NCBI GenBank assembly: GCA_024449915.1 | Contig: JAMZAV010006197.1 | Coordinates: 62,001-126,000 of the forward strand | DNA from: Sweltsa coloradensis | Lineage: Eukaryota > Arthropoda > Insecta > Plecoptera > Chloroperlidae | Length of the DNA: 64,000 bases | Direction of reading: 5' to 3' | Part shown: positions 55,411-64,000 of the stretch, one piece after another | Layout: each line of letters begins with the position of its first letter | Position numbering within the stretch: the stretch's first letter is position 1 | Position numbers and translations under genes: made by a program | The notes under the pieces: generated by a model | What the model was told of the DNA's origin: nothing | The model's input: only the letters and a program-made list of their open reading frames with translations | Database searches by the model: none

Positions 55411-57070
55411 ACCCGTTCTTTTGGAATTTGTTTTTGGTATTTTAGGTGTACTTACGGGCTTAGTAGGGCCCCTTCCCCCAGCCCCATTAGCGGAAAAAAC
55501 GTTACAAGACCAAAGTTATATTAAAAAATGTGGTAAAGGCTTACCTCAACATGAAAACAAGCACTGGGATTTCAGGAAACCGTGAAACTTCTTTCGGGAA
55601 TAATAAAGTTAAAGATAAAAGGAATTAAAGTTCCACCCTTTTAATTAAGATAATTGTCAGCTTCAAATATCTAAGTTTTATTTGTAAGGCCTCTACTGGG
55701 GGACCCCCTGTTTATTATTTCGCGTATGTTGTGTTGTCGGTTTTATTGTGTTTTTCTGCAGTAGTTTGTTTTGGTTTCCGTACTTCCATCGTATTCTAAA
55801 CGACAAATTGACGACTCGAAATGGGAAGCCGGAGATTTTTTTTTTCTTTTTTTCTATTTTTTTTTGGCTTTTCATTCCTTTTTTGCACCGCTTTTTTTTT
55901 TTAAAACGATCGACTGAGCGTTCACGTGCCCCCCCACCCCCTCAGTATAATTGGGTATATAAAATCCTATTTCGCCAAGGTTTGCGCGCCTTGCCTGGAA
56001 CGGCGCATTATCACGCTCTAACTTTTTCTATTCATTATTTAGACAACGACTAAATGGAATATATTAGCAAACATATTCATTCCTTGTAATAGCGATTATT
56101 TTGATTTATTTACCAAGTCGTTAGCTTGTGTTTATAACAATGTACGCATCACACAATGGGAAAATTATCATGACTTAAGTTTTTCTCATTAATTAATTTG
56201 ACCAAAAAGCTACTGATCGGATTTTCGACAAGGATTCTTTGCGTAAAAATGCATCAGACCTGTTTAGACAAGAAAGATAAACAAACTTTCTAGATAGACA
56301 AGTGCCACTGAACGAAAATTTACAAGCATAGAGTAATATGCAGGAGTGTAGCACAAGAGTGTGCACTCTTATTTCTTTTTTGTCACGGCTCATTTCCGCA
56401 CGTCAAGATCTGAAGATGTCAAAGGAGGATCCCGCAACGCCCCCACCCCCCCTGTCCCCCCCCCCCCCAATGAGTGCGTTTATTGTAGATAATAATAATA
56501 AAATTTAAAAAACACAATACCCTGCAATGCCATATTACTCATTGCTGCAAACCCCCAAAGTTTCGTTTTTTTTCAGTTCTCAGTGCACTGCCCCCCATTG
56601 TTGTGCACTTTTTATTCTATTGAAAAGTTTTAGTTTTATTTCTGTCTCTAAAAAAGTCTTGTCTCCTGGTTGGTGCTATTTTTAAAGAGGTCTTGTCGAC
56701 GAAATGCGATCGCATGATCAGTAGTTTTAAGTCAGTAGTTTTTGTCAATAAAGATTGAGAGGGGAAGGAAGGGGGGGGGGGGGGGAAAAAACAAACTTTT
56801 AGTTATTGATAATTTTCACCATGTGAAGGATGGCGTACATGGTTTTTTTATAACAAGCTACCGACTGAGAAGAAAAAAAAAAAATCGAAATAATCGCATT
56901 ACAAAGAATGAGATATTTGTCTAAATATTATCATTTAACTATTGTCCAAAGTAATTGAATAGAAATAAAAGTTTAGAGCGTATAAAGTGTGTGCGCCGGA
57001 TGATGAGCAGGCGTTCAACGCGAAATGAGGATTTCTACCCATAATTCCGCCATGTTGCCTCGTTGACGTC
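53981..57070. other. Low-complexity, poly-T-rich non-coding stretch
   Basis: T runs of 15-30 bp recur (54445-54470, 55020-55033, 55187-55207, 55387-55412, 55830-55910), with C-rich patches near 55128, 55930 and 56444-56470 and a G run near 56770-56785. GC-rich islands at 54780-55090 have no frame. Short frames are homopolymer translations. No supported gene. Confidence 0.5.
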
Positions 57071-57076
57071 AGGAGA

Positions 57077-57150
57077 TGGCTGGGGGGGGTGGCGGGTACG
57101 GGTGGGGGTGTTAGCGTGGGTGGGGTTTGGGTCGGGGTTGGGTTTACAAA
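57077..57150 (+). repeat. G-run cluster with quadruplex potential
   Basis: More than eight runs of three or more G within about 70 bp, including GGGGGGG, GGGTACGGGTGGGGG and TGGGTGGGGTTTGGGTCGGGG, on the plus strand. Confidence 0.75.
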
Positions 57151-58080
57151 TTCAAGTCCGGGTTCAATTGAAGATATCTTTATAATTTTTTTTTTTTTTT
57201 TTTTATTCTTATACTCAGTATGTAAAGACGTCCCAAATGAACGTCCGTGTTGTGTACTTTTTCCAATATTGCCCCTTCTTGTTTTTTTAAATAAAATTTT
57301 GTTATTTTTTTTTGCTACTTTTGGGGTAATAATTTAACATTTACTCTTTTTTCGCGCGTCGCCGAATTTTTTTGTAGGCATGGTTACCCCACAGCACTTT
57401 TTGGAAAAAAAAGAAAAAGTAACACAAACACACGTGTAATAGACACCTTTTAACTAGCATTCCTTCTAAAAATCTGAGAAATTTTTGGACAAGGGCGTCC
57501 AGTCTCCGGTACAATGGAAGTCGGAAAGCATGTTTCAGCAGTTATTAGGCTTTTTTGACTCCAGCAAAGTGGGGCAAATCCTTTCCTTTAGCGGGAACGA
57601 CACTTTTTCACCACTTTTTTCTTTTGAGTGACAGTTCATCATTAATTTTGTTAATAACTTGTTATGATTGGCTTGCAGACTTTGCTCATGAACTACTGCA
57701 GAACCATTTGAATCATTATGCATAGATCTGCGCTATGAGAATGCTATGCTTGCGTCAATGTTATTGCACTCTTACAGGACAATTGTTCGATACCGGAAAC
57801 ATTCCCCAAATATCAAGTTATATTGTACAGGGACCAGTATGTTTTGAGTTCGATCCCCAGTCGCCAGTCGTGACAATTTTGTTTATATATCACAACCACA
57901 ACAGATATGAAACAATATTAAACATCCCACCAAGCCACGCTGCGCCCCTCTCCTATTACCACACCCCGTATGCACCACTCGAGGTCTTTTCAAGTTTGTA
58001 CTGCACATGAATTGAAGTTAAGATAATTTTTAGTGTTATCGCCTTTTTGCATAAGCGTGTGATGTACTAATATGAAGTGA
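57151..58080. other. No gene seen
   Basis: AT-rich with a T run at 57186-57205. The frame 57735-58010 has no recognisable domain. Confidence 0.4.
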
Positions 58081-58090
58081 GGCGGATAAG

Positions 58091-58134
58091 TGGGGGGGTT
58101 CCGGGGGGGGGTGTTGGGGGGGGGGGGAGGAGGT
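58091..58134 (+). repeat. G-run cluster with quadruplex potential
   Basis: Runs G7, G9, G12 and GGAGG within 45 bp on the plus strand. Confidence 0.8.
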
Positions 58135-58349
58135 TCCTGGCCAACAAGTCCATTTGGTGTTTGGGGTCTATGCCCACGAACATAAACATCTCTAATAGGA
58201 GAAAAAAATGGCCGTTGGTTGAAGCTTTCGCGGAAACCACTTTCCATGATGATAAACATTAATCTAAATACAGTATTTTATTCGACTTATTGGCAATTTC
58301 ATTATACATTGTTATATAAATATAATGTTTTAAAACAGTGTTACAACAA

Positions 58350-58425
58350 CCGGGGAGTGGGGGATTTGAACCACGGTGTCAAATTAAGATGAGATAAGTC
58401 GTTTTAACAACCCCAGTGGCTCCTT
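58350..58425 (-). repeat. tRNA-derived SINE unit 1
   Basis: Minus strand: GGAGCCACTGGGGTTGTT start, B box GGTTCAAATCC (plus 58362-58372) and CCCACTCCCC after it. The A box is weak. First of five tRNA-like units within 1.7 kb. Confidence 0.55.
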
Positions 58426-58555
58426 CTTTAGTGTTGGCTATTCCTATTGCTTGAATATTAAAATTTTGGTCAGATGTAGATTTGAAATTATATTTTTTCT
58501 TTCAACCACGGCCAACGGGGACCATTTTATTTGAAGTTGAAGAAAATTATAATAA

Positions 58556-58632
58556 AAAGGGGTGGAGGTGAAGAGCATTCTGCCCAGACAAGGAATCAGA
58601 GGTTCGGGGTTAAATCCCCGGTTGGAGCTGGG
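58556..58632 (+). repeat. tRNA-derived SINE unit 2
   Basis: Plus strand: B box GGTTAAATCC at 58608-58617 within a paired T arm (CGGGGTTAAATCCCCG). The upstream GGTGAAGAGCATTCTGCCC is a poor A box. It differs in sequence from units 3-5. Confidence 0.5.
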
Positions 58633-59537
58633 GATGCACTGGAGAGCCACCTTGGAGGGCACCTTTTTTATTTTTTTTACTTTTTTTTTAATTATGCTAT
58701 GATAGACTACCATCATAAACAGAGTCATAGTCGCCAAACTAAAAATAATATCTGGACATCAAGCAAAAGCAAAGCGCTCTCTGATGTGAATCGCCTTTGG
58801 TTCACTGCACCAAGATGTTATGAAAAGTTTTCTTTAATCGCTCTAACTCTAAACTCTTCTGGAAGGAAACAAGAATTAACGATGTTATGCCGAAAAAGAA
58901 TTTAAAAACAATCTGTGTTCCAAAAATATAAACGAAATTAAAATCGATTTCCTCATTTTATCTGGGGATAAGTTATCTGCCTATTATACTACTTATTATA
59001 TTTGAAGATTTATTAAATATACGATCAATTCGCAATTACTGCTATATTTTTGTGCTAACATGCACAAACTGTAGGCAGGAGATGACAGCCACCGAGTCGT
59101 AAATACCAATGTCAAGCGGACACCAGACGTTCATTTCGTTTTGTATCATGGCAGTGACCCTTGTAACCGACGCAATTCCTGTCACATCGAGATGTACGGC
59201 AAATCTGGTTTATTTTCATTCAATTATTTCGTGACTCTGTGCTAAGTATTCCATACTTAGAAAGTTGGGTTGATCTGCCCATGAAAAGTAAGCTATAAGA
59301 AGTTTCTTCGTGTTGGTGTAGGTGGTGAGGTTAATGTTTGAAAAAAAAACAAATTGCGTCACATGCGTTGTTCTATTACAGAATACGGTAATTGTAAGGA
59401 CATTTCGTGTTGTGTGTGTAATAATATTGACTTGGGTCGATGGGTTTTATTTATATGTTTTAACCTTGGCTTTATAGTAGGGACTTAGACGCTGTTATGT
59501 TAGTACTTTAGACAGAAATTAAAACAGTGGAATAAAA

Positions 59538-59600
59538 GGGGTTGGAACCGGGGCGGGGACCTAGCTGTCAGGCTTGTCTAACCAACTGGCTATGCAGCCA
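59538..59600 (-). repeat. tRNA-derived SINE unit 3
   Basis: Minus strand: GGCTGCATAGCCAGTTGGT start with A box TAGCCAGTTGGT (plus 59581-59592) and B box GGTTCCAACCCC (plus 59538-59549). Shares GGCTGCATAGC with unit 5. Confidence 0.7.
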
Positions 59601-59792
59601 CCAATTTAAAATCTAGGCGTATTCTTGGTCTGTTTTGTACATTTTGTAGAGCAGCACCTGGAAAAAAAAACTAGAGAATACCAAAACCATCTCTATAAAA
59701 CCCCAGAGTTGGGATATACGAGTTTAACCTTGGCTAAAAGTAGGCGACTTGACTCTGTTATGTTAGTACTTTAGACAAAATTAAAAAAAGTG

Positions 59793-59836
59793 ACACACCA
59801 GGGTTTGAACCCGGGGACCGTAGCTGTCCGGACATG
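59793..59836 (-). repeat. tRNA-derived SINE unit 4 (partial)
   Basis: Minus strand: CCGGACAGCTACGGTCCCCG followed by B box GGTTCAAACCC. The 5' part with the A box is missing. The sequence upstream on the plus strand (ACTCTGTTATGTTAGTACTTTAGAC) matches that beside unit 3. Confidence 0.65.
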
Positions 59837-59884
59837 GTAATGTACAAAATAGACCATAAGGAATTAGACAAGTTTTTAAATTTG

Positions 59885-59965
59885 GGGGCTGCATAGCTAC
59901 TCAGCTGGTAAGAGCAGAGACCGGACAGCTAAGGTCCAGGGTTCAAACCCCGGGTAGTCACTGTT
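59885..59965 (+). repeat. tRNA-derived SINE unit 5
   Basis: Plus strand: GGGGGCTGCATAGCTACTCA start, A box around TCAGCTGGTAAGAGC, an anticodon-like arm GACC...GGTC, and B box GGGTTCAAACCC at 59939-59950. The most complete unit; it forms an inverted pair with unit 4. Confidence 0.75.
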
Positions 59966-62117
59966 GAATTAGATATAAATATATATACTCGTAAATAGAA
60001 TGTATTAGAGGCGATATCATTATTTTCGTGGAAAACAATGCTAAAACGTAGTCTAAACGGCTAATGTAATTATACGGTCTACTATTAGTATTTTTGTATT
60101 AGGCGTATTTACTTTTTAATGGAAACTTAAATATTTGTGGTGGATTTAATAAAATAAAACATAACTTATAAATTTTCCGCTCGAGAAGGGGGACCATTTC
60201 ACGCAGTGATTGTAGCTGGTCTGTATATATGCAATTTAAAAAAAAATATGAGTACGGGCTCAGTTTTGAATTAATTTTCGTGTTCGCTTCTACCATGGTG
60301 ACCATCCATTATTTCGATGGCGCGTGTTTCAGTAGATCATTGTAGGACCACACGCACACATTCACATGATTGCCATGTTTGTATAATTTTGTTTAGCCCT
60401 GAGAAGTGCATTGGTGGGTTATCATGAAAACAGAAATTAAAATTGTCTCCACAAGGTATATTATAGATCAAAAGGATTTCACTCTCCGGGCGGGATTCCC
60501 ACCAACTTAGCTATCTAGAGACGATCGTACACCTAATTTTGTATGTATTTTGCTTAATACAGAATTGTTAATTGGGAATATGAATGAAAATATGGTACGC
60601 ACTGCACTAGAAATAAAAACTAAAATGGATTGCATCCCGGCATTCGCCAAGTGGCTCAAGAATTCCCGGATTGAAAACCTTTCAGCTAGGATTGCTGGTG
60701 ACGGGAGATTCAACCGTTCCTTCAATCAGAGTCACACGTGTTATTGCTATGAGCTTACCTCTAAACGGTTATTTGGTCAAAGCAAGCCCATGCAGGGTTC
60801 GACCAAATGCTAGTCAGAGATGCTGGAGGAATGTCGAAAATAATGTGTTGTCTGGAAAAATTTGTTTCCAACGGACACAACAGAGAGGCGTGTTTTCGTG
60901 TAATATGCATTTGCCGCCTGCCGGCTGCCGCTCGAGTGATCAATAACACATTGCCAATGCACGCGCGATGAGTCATTCAATTTATATAACAAATTTTACG
61001 CAACCTTCACCGACCTGCCGAGATGTTTTATATCGTCAATGCAATGGCCGACGGGAATAATTGCCAGAGCATTGATTCCATGTAAGTAATAATACAGTGT
61101 TTTCTATAATCCAAAATTGGACTGGTTCGAGCTCTCATGCACTCATTGGCTCATACAGCAAAACGGTCACACCGGGAATCGAAATCGAAAGCTGAATGAA
61201 GTTGTACGTCAACATTTACACAATGGTCTTTTATATACTGATCAAAGTATCATTAAATTTTTGTTAACATGTTGATTATAAAAGGAAGATAATAATAATA
61301 TTGACACAACACATGGAAGGCAGCAATGTTCTTCGGATCAATGATCGTACTTCGTACGTATTTGAATTAGCGAGAATGGTGTTGCTTTAGAATTATTTAT
61401 GCATTCTTGAATAGAGAAAATAATGTGAAAGGTTATCAAATGCCTGAGAAATAATAATATAATAACGCAAGTAAGCAACATAAAATATATACTTCGAAAG
61501 AAAATTTCATTACCGTTCATTAATTTCAACACACATTACATGGTGTGTTCCTTCTCCTTTCACAATTTATTTTTTCACTTTCATTAATTTAACATACGTG
61601 CCTTGCCGGTGTTGTAGCAACGGCATTACATTGGAGTAATGGGGTACACTATGGGGTATAGGTTTTGAAGGAAATATATTGAAGGAATTTAAGTATAGGC
61701 TATCATGGAAATAGGTTTTTACGAATATTAAATATTATGTTTCTGATTAGGCCGCCACCTAAAGAACAAATGTCAATAATTCAAAAGGCCGGAGAATAGT
61801 TGACTTTTTTCATCTTCCGTAATGCAGTCAAGAAAAAAATGGAAGCAGAAACTCAATGATAGGTACTATTGGTGTACACTTAGTACATTACTGTTACTTT
61901 ATGGAACGACTTGATGGAAGAAAATGTGACGAGTTTCAATCGTATTGGAATATTCAAATGTCAAATGAATAATAAAAAACAGCACTTTCTTCAGAAGCCA
62001 TTTCAAATTCCCATTCTTATATACCAGTCATCAATGGATCAGGCCATGTTGCATCAGGAGGTGGCTTTGCACACCCTAGCTAAAATATCATCCTGATTAA
62101 ATGTATTCACAACCATT
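59966..62117. other. No gene seen
   Basis: AT-rich with short frames (60550-60813, 61911-62096) that lack domains. No repeat boundary was recognised. Confidence 0.4.
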
Positions 62118-62725
62118 TTAACCCGAGAGTAGTCGCGCCCCTGTTTGTAACGTTAGTAGTCGCGCCCGGTCCTTAGACCGCATTATTTATTAGGGCTAAA
62201 TAACGTTAGGATGACGTTTTGATTACCACTATAAGAAATTTATCATATATGTGACAGCATTACATGGTTATATTAATCAATTATAATCAATAATCAATAA
62301 AATAATCAATAAATAATCAATCAAACACAGATTTGCAAACCTACAAAAAGGTATACAAATATGTTTGAAACACCCTGTAGTTCGAATTATTAGTAAACCA
62401 AGACAGTAATATTTTGCCAACACTGTATGTTGAAGAATAATCAACCTACAAGAACAAAATACATGTCTAATAATAGTGATTGAGTATGCATATTTTTGCC
62501 TCCCTTAGTAGTCGCGCAGCGGTCCAAAAGACCAAGCAACCAAAACAGGACCTTTATCTTAAATGAAGTTTGCAGAACACGAATCGCGTATTGCACATTT
62601 GGCTTCACAAATCTATTTTGGAAGGTAGGCGGAACTAGACAAGCCACGCATGCGCGCGGTACAAATACCAACTGTTGAAAAAAAAAGTCGGTCTAAAAGC
62701 CCAAACACGCGACTACTTGGGTTAA
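62118..62725. mobile_element. TTAA-flanked miniature element
   Basis: The left end TTAACCCGAGAGTAGTCGCG and right end CGCGACTACTTGGGTTAA form an inverted repeat of about 20 bp bracketed by TTAA on both sides (62118-62121 and 62722-62725), the target of piggyBac-type and some Kolobok elements. The word AGTAGTCGCGC occurs three times in direct orientation (about 62131, 62156, 62507) and once inverted at the right end, next to GGTCC...GACC palindromes. No transposase. Confidence 0.75.
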
Positions 62726-64000
62726 TATTATGGTATATTATGTACGTAGCTATAGCGCAATAAACGGCACGTTACACGTACCCACGCATAATAAATTGTA
62801 ATAATAAGTAGATTAAAATATGTAACAATCATGCCTCAAGTATGTCTTGTGGTCTTAAATTTAGCGTTTCGAATGTACATATACGTCTTACGGGCGTGTT
62901 TTGATTCCACAGTTTTCAGTCGGTAAGATTTATACACTTTTTTCATTTATCACATACATTAATAACCAATTGGAATTTCCTGATCATTAAAAATTTACTC
63001 AATCACCCCAGATCTAGCACCCTTGTTGTTTAAATCGTCAGGAGCGAGACTGCGAACGATGTGAAAATGTGCTTCGCGCCTCCGGACCGTTTAGAACCCG
63101 GACTCACGCTGCCGCACCGTATCGGAGCTTCTGCAGTACATCGTGCAGCCACAGATGTACATTGCAACTGCGGCCGTCTATTGGACGGCTATTTTTCGAA
63201 TATTCTGAGTGGACATTTGCCGGGAAAACCCACCTCCAGTGCCTCTTTCAAGCTCCCATTATCACCAACTTAGGCCTACTGGCCCAAACTCCGGGAGACT
63301 CTTAAAGAGATTTGTACAATTTTATCATTATTTTTTTCAATTTTAAAAGCCCGTATGTTTTTATAATGGTGAACTTTATATATTGTGATGTACGTAATGT
63401 TATAAGTTAGGCCTAATAATGTTAGTGTTTGAATGTTGTATTGTCGGTCGATTGTAGCCTACTATTGTGTTAAATCGTCGAGTATTTATATAGTGTTTGA
63501 TTAACGATTTTTTTAAACTTGCTACATAAATAATTTTAATAACCTTCTTTAATATTAACTTTATTATATTTACTATTTAGGGATATCACACACAATTCTG
63601 TGTCTTTTGGGGATAATTCTATGATTGTAGTATTGTGATAATCATTGAATAATAATAAAATAAAAAAAACAATATAAAAAATGATTAATTAAATAGAGAG
63701 TACGACTGATAGGCTATTTGATAATAACAATAAACCTAAGTGAAAAATTTGCGTCGAGGTCTACAGGGTGGTTGGTCGTTTTAAATTTACTGCCCCCCAC
63801 TGAAAATCAGTTACATAACTTGAGTGGGTAGATTTCTAAATACAACTGACCCTTTTGATGACTGGTATATAAGAATGGGAATTTGAAATGCCCTTTCTGA
63901 AGAAAGTGCTGTTATATTATTCATTTGATATTTGAATATTCAATACGATTGAAATTCGTCACATTTTGTTCTAAGTCGTATCCATAAAAGTACAGTCGTA
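62726..64000. other. Right edge, no supported gene
   Basis: AT-rich. A GC-richer patch at 63040-63300 has two open frames without domains. At 63782-63865 the sequence is an inverted relative of 36433-36500. Confidence 0.4.

Noticed and set aside
57089..57337. 82-codon frame beginning MAGTGGGVSVGGV
   Set aside because: Translation of a G-run cluster followed by poly-T.
63061..63305. Two overlapping frames near the right edge
   Set aside because: Locally GC-rich but no domain, no splice context and mutually overlapping.

Overview
This is a eukaryotic, animal nuclear window. Coding sequence is sparse. The one clear host-gene piece is a single spliced exon of cytoplasmic arginyl-tRNA synthetase. 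Everything else recognisable is transposon: Ty3/Gypsy, BEL/Pao, several LINEs, a Penelope-like element, Helentron-like elements, hAT-, pogo- and TTAA-type miniature elements and tRNA-derived SINEs. That mix, with the AT-rich background and very frequent TAGGCCTA/CTAGG words, suggests a marine invertebrate, possibly a deuterostome such as an echinoderm. That placement is inference. There are no bacterial features.

Layout. 1-8.1 kb: non-coding DNA with a foldback repeat and a hAT-like miniature element. 8.5-13.7 kb: a structurally complete Gypsy element (LTRs, PBS, gag-pol, PPT, 5-bp target duplication) splitting an older minus-strand reading frame. 14.3-15.1 kb: the first of four same-strand Helentron-like copies. 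15.3-21.1 kb: a second, older and more damaged Gypsy. 21.1-21.8 kb: two small zinc-finger reading frames. 22.1-27.9 kb: a minus-strand LINE with a SAP-domain ORF1; its ORF2 is interrupted by a long-TIR element and by Helentron copy 2. 28-30.6 kb: nested TIR elements. 31.1-32.4 kb: Penelope-like RT plus GIY-YIG endonuclease. 33.8-35.6 kb: two hAT-type miniature elements, the second holding Helentron copy 3. 35.9-36.1 kb: the RARS exon.

36.4-49.2 kb: tandem repeats; two related foldback elements whose arms carry hammerhead-ribozyme cores in opposite orientations; a LINE endonuclease fragment; a third hAT-type element; Helentron copy 4; a tRNA-like unit; a degenerate LINE RT. 49.3-53.6 kb: the 5' half of a BEL/Pao element. 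53.6-58.2 kb: low-complexity and G-rich DNA. 58.3-60 kb: a cluster of tRNA-derived SINE units. 62.1-62.7 kb: a TTAA-flanked miniature element. The remaining ends hold no supported gene.

The elements form a relative-age record through nesting. Gypsy 1 looks very recent: its LTRs have no substitutions. Gypsy 2 LTRs differ at four sites plus one indel. The Helentron copies post-date the LINE and hAT-type elements they sit in. The best candidates for new biology are the hammerhead-bearing foldback family, the Helentron-like family with exactly resolvable insertion sites, and the SAP-domain LINE.
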